In this document: positions 17,286-24,975 of the stretch, in pieces | How the letters are laid out: the number at the start of each line of letters is the position of its first letter | How positions within the stretch are numbered: position 1 is the first letter of the stretch | DNA from: Geobacillus proteiniphilus | Lineage (GTDB): Bacteria; Bacillota; Bacilli; Bacillales; Anoxybacillaceae | Length of the DNA: 64,000 nt | Direction: 5' to 3' | NCBI RefSeq assembly: GCF_001908025.1 | Contig: NZ_MQMG01000013.1 | Location: 1-64,000, forward strand | Made by a program: the position numbers and the translations under genes | Notes under the pieces: generated by a model | Database searches by the model: none | Seen by the model: the letters and a program-made list of their open reading frames with translations, nothing else | Told to the model about the DNA's origin: nothing

Positions 17286-18256
17286 ACACGCTCCTCCTGA
17301 AACGCGCGCGTAATCACTTCCTCAAGCGGCGGGTCTTCAATATTGATGTCGCGGACATCAAACCGCTCTAATAACCGCGCTGCTGTCCCCGCCGCCTTCT
17401 CGCGCGCCACCCGCAATACGACTGTTCCTTCTTCGATTTCCGCCACTTCGCCATACTCTCCCCAATCCATGTCTGGAACCCGTGAAAACCGGACTTCCAA
17501 CCGCTTGTACGGCGCCAGCTTCTCCGTCAGCACTGACAGTTCCCCGTCGTAAATCAATCGCCCGTAGTTAATGATCATCACCCGGTCGCAAAGCGCTGCG
17601 ACATCACCCATGTAATGCGATGTCAACAAAATCGTCGTCTCGTGCTCCCGATTGTAGTCAACGATAAAGCGACGCACGTTTTCTTGCGTATGAACGTCAA
17701 GCCCGATCGTCGGCTCATCCAAAAACAACACTTGCGGCCGATGCAAAAGCGCCGCCGCCAGCTCGCAGCGCATCCGCTGCCCGAGCGACAGACTGCGCGT
17801 CGGCTTGTCCAACAGCGGCGCCAAATCCAATAGCTCAACAAGCTCCTCGAGCGTCTGGCGGAACGACCGATCGTCGATGTCATAAATCGCTTTATTGACC
17901 AAAAACGTCTCCATCGGCGGAATGTCCCAAATGAGCTGGCTTTTTTGTCCCATCACTAAGCTCATCATTTTTTTAAACTCCGGCTTTTGCTCAAACGGCA
18001 CAAAGCCGCCGACCGTGATCTCTCCTGATGTCGGATGCAAGAGGCCGGCAAGCATTTTCATCGTCGTCGTTTTCCCCGCCCCGTTTGGGCCTAAAAAGCC
18101 GACAATCTCCCCTTTTTCAATCGTAAACGAAACGTCCTTCACCGCCTCAATGACGCGGTAGTCGCGCCGCCATAAACTGCGCGCCGCCTCAAGCCATCCC
18201 GCTTCGCGGCGATGGACGCGGAACGATTTATGCAAATGGCTGACACGGATCACCAT
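17282..18256 (-). CDS. ABC exporter ATP-binding protein
   Basis: A 324-residue ATPase. Walker A GPNGAGKTT, Q-loop region VMGQKSQLIWD, signature LSLGQRMR and Walker B VLFLDEPTIGLD are all intact, and a roughly 90-residue C-terminal extension follows as in antibiotic-type exporters. GGAGGATGAAC places the start at ATG 18256. It is the first gene of a three-gene operon joined by 4-nt overlaps. No regulator gene adjoins. Confidence 0.93.
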   Translation of the reverse strand: MVIRVSHLHKSFRVHRREAGWLEAARSLWRRDYRVIEAVKDVSFTIEKGEIVGFLGPNGAGKTTTMKMLAGLLHPTSGEITVGGFVPFEQKPEFKKMMSLVMGQKSQLIWDIPPMETFLVNKAIYDIDDRSFRQTLEELVELLDLAPLLDKPTRSLSLGQRMRCELAAALLHRPQVLFLDEPTIGLDVHTQENVRRFIVDYNREHETTILLTSHYMGDVAALCDRVMIINYGRLIYDGELSVLTEKLAPYKRLEVRFSRVPDMDWGEYGEVAEIEEGTVVLRVAREKAAGTAARLLERFDVRDINIEDPPLEEVITRAFQEERV

Positions 18257-18414
18257 GTTCATCCTCCAGTATGTGCATACTACTGACATTCTTTTGTTAT
18301 ATCACATTCGAAGGACGCGCCGCAAAGAAAAACGTTTCGTCATCTTTCTTCTATCATCTCTTTCTTTCGTCATGTATAATAGAAGGAGAATCGAACCAGA
18401 AAGGGGATTGTCGA

Positions 18415-18801
18415 ATGGGAGCGATCTCAAATGAAATGATTTGGCAAGCGATTAAAGAACTTGCCGAGCAGCTGCAACAAACAAATAGACAAGTACAACA
18501 ACTTAGCCAACAGGTGCAACAAACGAACGAGCAAGTCGAACAACTTGGCGAACAGGTACAGCAGCTTCACAACCAAGTGCAGCAACTCAACCATCAAGTA
18601 CAGCAAACCCATGAGCAAGTCGAGCAGCTCGCCAAACAAGCACAGCAAACCAATGAACAACTCAACCAATTAAGCCAGCAAGTGGCCGACATGGACAAAC
18701 GGCTCACCGATGTCGCCAACGGCCAAAAAATTTTGGTCGAAGAGCTGTTTGAAAACAAAAAGGAGATCAAGCGCGTCAAAACGGCGCTCAATATGTACTA
18801 G
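18415..18801 (+). CDS. Glutamine-rich heptad-repeat coiled-coil protein
   Basis: 128 residues, start at 18415 after AAAGGGGATTGTCGA; TATAAT lies at 18375-18380. Residues about 20-100 are nearly perfect seven-residue units such as QVQQLSQ, QVQQTNE, QVEQLGE, QVQQLHN, QVQQLNH and QVQQTHE, encoded by related 21-nt DNA units. It should form a long parallel or antiparallel helix bundle. The tail (DMDKRLTDVANGQKILVEELFENKKEI) is a more ordinary charged coiled coil. No signal peptide or membrane helix is seen. No specific family is recognised; a cytoplasmic scaffold is only a guess. Confidence 0.75.
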   Translation: MGAISNEMIWQAIKELAEQLQQTNRQVQQLSQQVQQTNEQVEQLGEQVQQLHNQVQQLNHQVQQTHEQVEQLAKQAQQTNEQLNQLSQQVADMDKRLTDVANGQKILVEELFENKKEIKRVKTALNMY

Positions 18802-19129
18802 ACGTCAGTCCGCTCCATTTCCTTGATCTCTTCGACGTTTAACGCTTGTTCCATATCCTGTGTGAACATAGCCATCATCAAACAACATTCCCCTGCTTAC
18901 GTCATACTAAAACTCCGAATCATCTTCGCCGCAAATGAAGCCCGGAAGGTTCTCCTAAACGGATCTTCCGGACTTTCTCATCATGAAAACGGACACGGTC
19001 TCGTCTCATCGGCCCAACACCCCTTTCACCATCGTCCGCTCCTCAATCACCGATGGATTTCCAAACTAGCCTAGTCCGCTTGCTTTCTTCCATGCCCCCG
19101 ACTCCTTTACTTATAATCACTAATACATA
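18802..19129. other. Intergenic region after the coiled-coil gene
   Basis: About 330 nt with no supported gene. CCGGAAG (about 18944) and CTTCCGG (about 18966) form a 7-bp stem with a 15-nt loop, followed by ACTTTCTC: a weak terminator candidate for the coiled-coil gene. Nothing else was seen. Confidence 0.35.
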
Positions 19130-19171
19130 GAAAGGTTGTTATTAAGCGTCGTCACTTAATAACAACCTTTC
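19130..19171. terminator. Perfect 17-bp inverted repeat, probable bidirectional terminator
   Basis: GAAAGGTTGTTATTAAG and its exact complement are separated by 8 nt (CGTCGTCA). The stem is AT-rich and lacks long T runs on either side. It sits 5 nt after the acetoacetyl-CoA synthetase stop, so transcription ending is the likely role; a remnant insertion end is an alternative. Confidence 0.5.
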
Positions 19172-19176
19172 GCATT

Positions 19177-21180
19177 TCAGCTTGTCTGCGTCTTTGCCGC
19201 CAGCGTCTTCGCCAGCTCGAGGAAAAAGTCGAGCGCCTCTGGATTGGCCATTGAGCCCGGGTTGACTGCCTTTTCGAGCGGGAAGCCTAAGAGCAGTTTC
19301 CGGATCGGAATCTCCATTTTCTTGCCGTTTAGCGTTTTCGGAATTTGCTTCACCTCGTAAATTTCATCTGGAACAAAGCGCGGCGAGACGTGTTGCCGAA
19401 TCGATTGGCGGATGCGTTCTTTCAGCTCGTCATCGAGCACTGCGCCCGGCTTGAGGACGACAAACAGCGGCATAAACGATTGCTTGCCCATCATTTCCAA
19501 ATCGACAATGAGGCTTTCGAACACCCCGTCGACCGCTTCGACCGCACGGTAAATTTCGCTCGTGCCCATGCGGACGCCGGCGCGGTTGATCGTCGAGTCG
19601 GAGCGTCCGTAAATGACGCATCCCCCTTGTTCGTCAATTTTAATCCAGTCGCCGTGCTTCCAAACGCCTGGGTACGTATCAAAATAGCTGTTCCGGTACC
19701 GTTCGCCGTCTGGATCGTTCCAGAAAAAGAGCGGCATCGACGGCATTGGTTTTGTGATGACAAGTTCACCGACTTCATTGACAAGCGGCCGACCGTTTTC
19801 GTCAAATGCCTGCACATCCGCGCCCAACGCGCGGCACGAGAGGACGCCGGCGCGCACCGGCAAAATGGGGGAGCCGACGACAAACGCGGTGCACACATCC
19901 GTTCCCCCGCTGCATGACGCTAGACAAATATCGTCCTTGACGTTTTCATACACCCATGCGAACCCTTCGACCGTAAGCGGCGAACCGGTCGAGAGCACGG
20001 CCTTCAGCTTTGACAAGTCATATTGCTCTTTTGGCTTCAGGCCGAGCTTCATGCAGACGTTAATAAATGCCGCGCTTGTGCCAAAATGGGTGATGCCCGC
20101 CTTTTCGGCCAAATCCCATAGGACGTTGCCGTCTGGATACGTCGGGCTGCCGTCATAGAGCACGATGGCCGACCCGGCCAGCAGTCCGCCGATCAAAAAG
20201 TTCCACATCATCCATCCGGTCGTCGTAAACCAGAAAAACGTGCTGTCTTTCGTCAAGTTTTCCGAAATAGTCAATGCTTTCAAATGTTCAAGCAAAATGC
20301 CGCCATGCCCTTGGACGATCGGTTTCGGCAAACCGGTCGTTCCCGAAGAATACAAAATCCAAAGCGGATGGCTAAACGGAACGTCTTCATAGACGAGCTC
20401 CGCCTTGTCCGCCACGACATCATCCCACAGCACGACGCCCTCATCCGGTGCTTCCATCTGCCCGCGCCAATACGGAAGCAGCACTGTCTTTTTCAATGAC
20501 GGCAATTTGGCGCGCAATTCGGATACGACCGGCATTTTGTCAAACTCTTTGCCGTTGTATTGGCAGCCATCGACCGCAAACAAGACAGTCGGCTCGATTT
20601 GCGCGAACCGGTCAATGACGCTGCCGGCGCCAAAATCCGGCGAGCAGCTTGACCAAATGGCGCCGATCGAGGCGCACGCCAAAAACGCCATCACCGTCTC
20701 GGGAATGTTCGGCATATAGGCGACGACGCGGTCGCCGCGCTTCACTCCCATCGCTCGCAATGCTTTGGCGATCGCCGCCGTTTTTTCGGTCAGCTCCTGC
20801 CATGACACTTCCCGGTACGGCACGCGTTCCGAACGAAAAATGATGGCCGGGCGGTCGGCGCGCGCATGCCGGAAAATATGTTTCGCATAGTTGAGCGTAG
20901 CGCCTGGAAACCACTCCGCCCCTGGCATCTTCCGCTCCCGCAGCACACACTCATACGGCGTTGCCGCCTGAACACCGCAATATTCCCAAACGGTTTCCCA
21001 AAATGACTCAAGCTCCTCGACCGACCATGTCCACAGCTCGCGGTATGAAGAGAAGGAGAGCCCTTTATGTTCTCTCAACCAATCCATATATCGATGAAGG
21101 TTGGAGCTCTTGATTTGTTCCTCCGTCGGCTGCCAAAGAATCGTCCCTTCCGTAATCGCTTTCATTTCATCGTGCGTCAA
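19177..21180 (-). CDS. acsA-like: Acetoacetyl-CoA synthetase
   Basis: 667 residues, the usual length for acetoacetate-CoA ligase. An N-terminal ACAS_N-type region (WTWSVEELESFWETVWEYCG) precedes the AMP-binding core: LWILYSSGTTGLPKPIVQGHGG, FFWFTTTGWMMWNF, SGGTDVCTAFVVG, and C-terminal GRSDSTINRAGVRMGTSEIYR with the catalytic-lysine region KTLNGKKMEIPIRK. The SGGTD and GCVIYGRSDSTINRAGVR motifs separate it from acetyl-CoA synthetase. It activates acetoacetate for ketone-body or leucine breakdown or PHB-related metabolism. The start is TTG at 21180, with AAAGGCGGTG upstream; ATG six codons in is an alternative. Confidence 0.88.
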   Translation of the reverse strand: MTHDEMKAITEGTILWQPTEEQIKSSNLHRYMDWLREHKGLSFSSYRELWTWSVEELESFWETVWEYCGVQAATPYECVLRERKMPGAEWFPGATLNYAKHIFRHARADRPAIIFRSERVPYREVSWQELTEKTAAIAKALRAMGVKRGDRVVAYMPNIPETVMAFLACASIGAIWSSCSPDFGAGSVIDRFAQIEPTVLFAVDGCQYNGKEFDKMPVVSELRAKLPSLKKTVLLPYWRGQMEAPDEGVVLWDDVVADKAELVYEDVPFSHPLWILYSSGTTGLPKPIVQGHGGILLEHLKALTISENLTKDSTFFWFTTTGWMMWNFLIGGLLAGSAIVLYDGSPTYPDGNVLWDLAEKAGITHFGTSAAFINVCMKLGLKPKEQYDLSKLKAVLSTGSPLTVEGFAWVYENVKDDICLASCSGGTDVCTAFVVGSPILPVRAGVLSCRALGADVQAFDENGRPLVNEVGELVITKPMPSMPLFFWNDPDGERYRNSYFDTYPGVWKHGDWIKIDEQGGCVIYGRSDSTINRAGVRMGTSEIYRAVEAVDGVFESLIVDLEMMGKQSFMPLFVVLKPGAVLDDELKERIRQSIRQHVSPRFVPDEIYEVKQIPKTLNGKKMEIPIRKLLLGFPLEKAVNPGSMANPEALDFFLELAKTLAAKTQTS

Positions 21181-21304
21181 TGGACGCCGTCACCGCCTTT
21201 CTGCCGATAGTTTGTTCAGACTATTCATATAATAACATGATTTCCTACTGTTTTGAATAGTTGTTGGTTCGACAACTCTGTCAGAAAAAGATGAAACAAA
21301 TTTG

Positions 21305-21334
21305 TTGACAACAGCGAGGCGACTGGAATATGAT
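21305..21334 (+). promoter_or_regulatory. Sigma-A promoter of the feo operon
   Basis: TTGACA at 21305-21310 and TATGAT at 21329-21334 with 18-nt spacing, 68 nt before the feoA start. A clear Fur box was not seen here; the region after the -10 (GTTGGTCTAAGT) holds no recognised operator. Confidence 0.65.
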
Positions 21335-21402
21335 AAACACAAAAGTTGGTCTAAGTAAAAAAAATGTCTTTTATAAAAAATATTAACCGGAGGGAAACTT
21401 TT

Positions 21403-21657
21403 ATGGCACAAGGAAAACGTTGCCGCCTCTCCGATATGAAACCGGGCGATCGATTTCGCATCGAAAAGGTTGATGTTCCTGATCCTATGTTAAAAAGGCG
21501 GTTGCTTGATTTGGGATTTGTGCCCGGCGGGGAAGTGAAGGTTGGACAAAGAAGCCCGCTTGGCGACCCGACCGCCTATCGCGTTTGTGGAACGACGATC
21601 GCATTAAGGAAAGAAGAAAGTGACTATATTTACGGGGAGAAGATCAGCCATGACTGA
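21403..21657 (+). CDS. feoA: Ferrous iron transport protein A
   Basis: An 84-residue SH3-like FeoA. The start at 21403 follows GGAGGGAAACTTTT. Typical features are LSDMKPGDRFRIEKV, RRLLDLGFVPGGEV and the C-terminal GTTIALRKEE. FeoA supports FeoB-mediated Fe(II) uptake, probably by touching the FeoB G domain. It overlaps the FeoB GTPase gene by 8 nt. Confidence 0.92.
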   Translation: MAQGKRCRLSDMKPGDRFRIEKVDVPDPMLKRRLLDLGFVPGGEVKVGQRSPLGDPTAYRVCGTTIALRKEESDYIYGEKISHD

Positions 21658-22384
21658 TATGACGTATACGATTGCCTTAATGGGAAATCCAAACACCGGC
21701 AAAAGCACGTTGTTCAACGTCTTAACGGGCCTGCGCCAACATACCGGCAACTGGCCCGGGAAAACGGTCACTCATGCCGAAGGAGAATGCCGCCACCGCG
21801 GCACATTGTACCGGATCGTCGACTTGCCGGGAACGTATTCGCTCTATTCCAATTCAGCCGATGAAGAGGTGGCGCGCGATTTTCTCCTGTTTCAACGTCC
21901 TGACGTCACGGTCGTTGTGGTCGACGCTACGGCATTAGAGCGCAACCTAAATCTGGCGCTTCAAGTATTGGAAATGACCGACCGCGTCATTATCGCCATC
22001 AATTTGATGGATGAAGCCAAAAAGAGAGGCATCCTGATCAATACAAAAAAATTAGCAACCCGACTCGGCGTGCCGGTCGTGCCGATCTCGGCCCGCAACC
22101 GGGAAGGAATCGATGCACTGCTTGATACGGTGGATGCCATGGCGCATGGCCGCATCAACACCAACCCGCTTTCCATCCGGTACAGTCCGGAAATCGAACG
22201 AGGCATTGCCAAACTTCTTCCACTCGTTAAAGAAGTGATGGGAGACACGTATCCTGCTCGCTGGATTGCTCTTCGTCTCCTTGACGGCGATACATCGCTG
22301 CTTCAAGCGCTGAAACAGCCGCCGCAACCATTGATCAAGGAGGGGAACGCGTATGCCTGCTGCGGATCCATCAAATCGATTTGA
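21650..22384 (+). CDS. feoB: FeoB N-terminal GTPase protein (split FeoB, part 1)
   Basis: 244 residues carrying the FeoB G domain and the helical GDI-like spacer. G1 is GNPNTGKST, the switch has TGNWPGKTV, G3 is DLPGTYS and G4 is NLMD. In most bacteria this domain is fused to the membrane part. Here the frame ends at 22384, after an out-of-family tail (about the last 15 residues), while the next protein begins at 22353 with its own AAGGAGGGG RBS inside this gene. The overlap is 32 nt. Both halves otherwise look complete, so this reads as an established split, not a fresh mutation. Confidence 0.88.
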   Translation: MTDMTYTIALMGNPNTGKSTLFNVLTGLRQHTGNWPGKTVTHAEGECRHRGTLYRIVDLPGTYSLYSNSADEEVARDFLLFQRPDVTVVVVDATALERNLNLALQVLEMTDRVIIAINLMDEAKKRGILINTKKLATRLGVPVVPISARNREGIDALLDTVDAMAHGRINTNPLSIRYSPEIERGIAKLLPLVKEVMGDTYPARWIALRLLDGDTSLLQALKQPPQPLIKEGNAYACCGSIKSI

Positions 22385-23747
22385 CCGCTTAATGACAGAA
22401 GCGAAATCATTGGCGCCGGACAATGTGCGCGAGCAAATCGTTGCCGCCATCTTTCAAACATCGGCCGAGCTTTATCGGGAATGTGTCACCCATACAAACA
22501 GCGTGAAACGTGATCGAACGGAACAGATTGACCGGATCGTCACATCGAAGCGGTGGGGATTTCCAATTATGCTGGCGCTGCTCGCCGCTGTCCTTTACGT
22601 GACCATCGCCGGCGCCAACGTATTTTCCGATTCGCTCGCCCGCTTGTTCGGGACAATCGAAACGTATCTCACCATGGCCTTTCAAGCGATTCACGCCCCC
22701 GACTGGCTGCACGGCCTCATTGTACTTGGCCTATACCGCGGCACGGCTTGGGTCGTCAGCGTAATGCTGCCGCCGATGGCGATTTTCTTTCCCGTATTCG
22801 CTTTGCTCGAAAATTACGGCTACTTGCCGCGTGTCGCCTTTAACATGGATCGCTTGTTTAAAAAAGCGGGGGCACACGGCAAACAATCACTGACGATGGC
22901 CATGGGCTTCGGCTGCAACGCGGCGGCCATCATGTCGACGCGCATTATCGAATCACCGCGCGAACGAATGCTGGCCATTTTGACCAACAACTTCGTCCCC
23001 TGCAATGGACGCTGGCCGACGCTGATCCTGCTTTCTTCCTTATTTATGGCAGCCGGCTATACAGGCGGATGGAAAACGTTCGTTACGGCGGGTGTGGTCG
23101 TCGCCATGGTGTTGTTTGGCATCATCGTCACGTTGACCGTTTCATGGGTCTTATCCAAGACGGCCTTGCGCGGCATTCCGACCCATTACACTCTGGAGCT
23201 GCCGCCGTACCGACGCCCGAAAATCATGGACACGATCATCCGGGCCACCCTCGACAAATCACTCTATGTGCTGAAACGGGCGGTAACGGTTGCGGCGCCG
23301 GCCGGCATTCTGACATGGGTGCTCGGCAACCTTCACGTGGGAGATACGACCGTGCTGGCGTATTTAGCCGACTGGCTTGACCCATTTGCCAAAGCATTGG
23401 GATTGGATGGCTACATTTTGATGGCGTTCATTTTAGGCTTGCCAGCCAATGAAATTGTCGTGCCGATTTTGCTGATGGGCTATTTATCCGCGGGGGCGCT
23501 CACTGAAGTCGATGGCCTGCATTCTCTAAAACGAATTTTGCTCGACCACGGCTGGACGTGGCTCACCGCCCTCAATATGATGCTGTTTTCCCTGCTTCAC
23601 TACCCATGCGGCACGACGCTCGTCAACATTTACAAAGAAACGAAAAGCGCGAAATGGACGTTCGTCGCCTTTGCCTTGCCGACAGCGATTGCCATTGCGG
23701 TCACCTTTACGACCGCACAGCTGGCGAGATGGTCGGGGCTTATTTGA
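22353..23747 (+). CDS. feoB: FeoB membrane permease protein (split FeoB, part 2)
   Basis: 464 residues with the FeoB membrane core of two Gate domains. A cytosolic N-terminal stretch of about 65 residues is followed by GLYRGTAWVVSVMLPPMA, ENYGYLPRVAFNMDRLFKKA, MGFGCNAAAIMSTR (the membrane Cys motif), NNFVPCNGRWPTLILL, GLPANEIVVPILLMG and YPCGTTL. It would form the Fe(II) channel in the membrane and needs the separate GTPase protein to work. AAGGAGGGG at 22337-22345 sets the start. A terminator follows the gene at 23867. Confidence 0.9.
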   Translation: MPAADPSNRFDRLMTEAKSLAPDNVREQIVAAIFQTSAELYRECVTHTNSVKRDRTEQIDRIVTSKRWGFPIMLALLAAVLYVTIAGANVFSDSLARLFGTIETYLTMAFQAIHAPDWLHGLIVLGLYRGTAWVVSVMLPPMAIFFPVFALLENYGYLPRVAFNMDRLFKKAGAHGKQSLTMAMGFGCNAAAIMSTRIIESPRERMLAILTNNFVPCNGRWPTLILLSSLFMAAGYTGGWKTFVTAGVVVAMVLFGIIVTLTVSWVLSKTALRGIPTHYTLELPPYRRPKIMDTIIRATLDKSLYVLKRAVTVAAPAGILTWVLGNLHVGDTTVLAYLADWLDPFAKALGLDGYILMAFILGLPANEIVVPILLMGYLSAGALTEVDGLHSLKRILLDHGWTWLTALNMMLFSLLHYPCGTTLVNIYKETKSAKWTFVAFALPTAIAIAVTFTTAQLARWSGLI

Positions 23748-23866
23748 TCTCTTCTCGAGACTGGCTTAACAGGCTGTCCCGCTCCGAACTTTCTCCTCTC
23801 TCACCTTTTGTTTCAAGGGGAGAGGGTTTCTCAGTAAGTAGTGCTGACATATATTTCGCGATAAAA

Positions 23867-23907
23867 GAAGGATGTCCCGCTTTTTTTTGAGGACATCCTT
23901 CATTTTT
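23867..23907 (+). terminator. Terminator of the feo operon
   Basis: GAAGGATGTCC and GGACATCCTTC form a perfect 11-bp stem around a 13-nt T-rich loop, followed by ATTTTT. Confidence 0.85.
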
Positions 23908-23929
23908 GGCATTGATGTTCTTTGCTAAC

Positions 23930-24130
23930 ACCTGCAGATCATACAGAGTCTACTTGACAGTTTTCGAACATTCCGGCCGTAAAACTTATAACTGTTGCGC
24001 TCACCCTTTGCCTCATAAAGACCTGGTCGGCGTGGAGGCTCAACTTTTTCGAGGTGTTTCCATCCGATGGGCAAACAACGATTCCTATGCTGATTGTAGG
24101 GTGCCCAGCGCTGTCTTTCAGCAATTCCAT
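23930..24130 (-). pseudogene. Remnant of a GGDEF domain, C-terminal end, frameshifted
   Basis: Minus-strand reading from 24130 gives HPTISIGIVVCPSDGNTSKK then LHADQ, the conserved SIGI...HADQALY end of a GGDEF domain. It continues one frame over as LYEAKGERNSYKFYGRN. One base is missing at about 24032 (expected GACCAGGCTCTTTATGAG, found GACCAGGTCTTTATGAG). The catalytic GGDEF motif is absent, so this is only a dead tail of a diguanylate cyclase gene. It lies just downstream of the LytTR regulator on the same strand. Confidence 0.72.
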
Positions 24131-24161
24131 GCTGCTCTCTGCTTTCTGCTGAAAAACTCAC

Positions 24162-24902
24162 CTAATTATTCATATCGAAAATTCTTCTCTGCACTTCATG
24201 AAATTTCAGTTTCGAAATATATGCGACTTTCTCACTATCGAAAAAATGAGCCAAATACGTTTCGCCAACTTGCGTAATTTTTACTATTTTTTTCAAATTG
24301 ATAATATAAGATCGGTGAGTCTTAAAAAAACAATTGTCCAGCTCCCTTTCAATTTCGTTCAGCGTCTCCGTTGTTTCATATTGCTCATTTGCCGTGTGAA
24401 TGACCGTTTTTCTGCTTTCCTTTTCCACGAATAAAATATCTTCCATCGGCAACAAAACAATAGAGTTTTTCGATCGGATTCCAAGCCTTTTGCTCGGCTG
24501 TTTCGCTTTTACAGCGGCGCATTGCTTAGCCATTTCAATCAGTTTGCGGGCCTTTTCCAACGCATAAAAGAGACGCGTTCGCTCAATCGGTTTCACGATA
24601 TAATCCGTAGCGGACACTTCAAAAGCCTCTACGGCAAATTCATCGTATCCAGTAATAAAAATCACCTGGAGGGCAGGCAAAAGCTGCCTGCATATTTTGA
24701 CCGCCTCCATGCCATCGAGCCCAGGCATATTGATATCGACCAATACAATATCCGGCTGTTCTTGGAGGACAAGCTGCAAAAACTCCTCTCCGCTTGTCGC
24801 CTCAGCCACAACGTCGTAATTGGGGAATAAATGGATAAAATGCCGCAAAATCGTTCTTGAAGACGCATCATCATCAGCAATCACGATTTTTAAATCATTC
24901 AT
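24162..24902 (-). CDS. LytTR-family response regulator
   Basis: 246 residues. The receiver (1-120) has VIADDDASS, phospho-Asp in IVLVDINMPGLDG, Thr in IFITGYDEFAVEAF and Lys in IVKPIE. The LytTR DNA-binding domain (about 140-245) has FVEKESRKTVIHT, FFKTHRSYIINLKKI and a terminal KLKFHEVQRRIF. LytTR proteins bind direct repeats and control surface, biofilm or virulence functions. No cognate LytS kinase adjoins; the nearest kinase is the damaged hybrid kinase at 28.6-30.8 kb. The fapA-like gene lies 73 nt upstream on the same strand, so co-expression is likely. Confidence 0.9.
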   Translation of the reverse strand: MNDLKIVIADDDASSRTILRHFIHLFPNYDVVAEATSGEEFLQLVLQEQPDIVLVDINMPGLDGMEAVKICRQLLPALQVIFITGYDEFAVEAFEVSATDYIVKPIERTRLFYALEKARKLIEMAKQCAAVKAKQPSKRLGIRSKNSIVLLPMEDILFVEKESRKTVIHTANEQYETTETLNEIERELDNCFFKTHRSYIINLKKIVKITQVGETYLAHFFDSEKVAYISKLKFHEVQRRIFDMNN

Positions 24903-24975
24903 TGCTTCCTTCCCTTCTTTCTATCCTCCTATTCCAACTAGTGATCTCTCGATTAACAGAACATTTATATCCCCC

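Noticed and set aside
15721-17289. A 522-codon leftward ORF spanning both ABC permeases
   Set aside because: Its first half is a wrong-frame reading of permease 1; only the last 264 codons are genuine permease 2. Not a fusion protein.
18415-18801. Regular DNA repeats that could suggest a CRISPR or satellite
   Set aside because: The 21-nt units are in frame and encode heptads; no conserved repeat-spacer pattern.
21650-22384. FeoB break as a simple frameshift
   Set aside because: The second half has its own strong, well-spaced RBS and start codon in an overlap; a recent frameshift would not supply these. Kept as a split gene, with resequencing advised.
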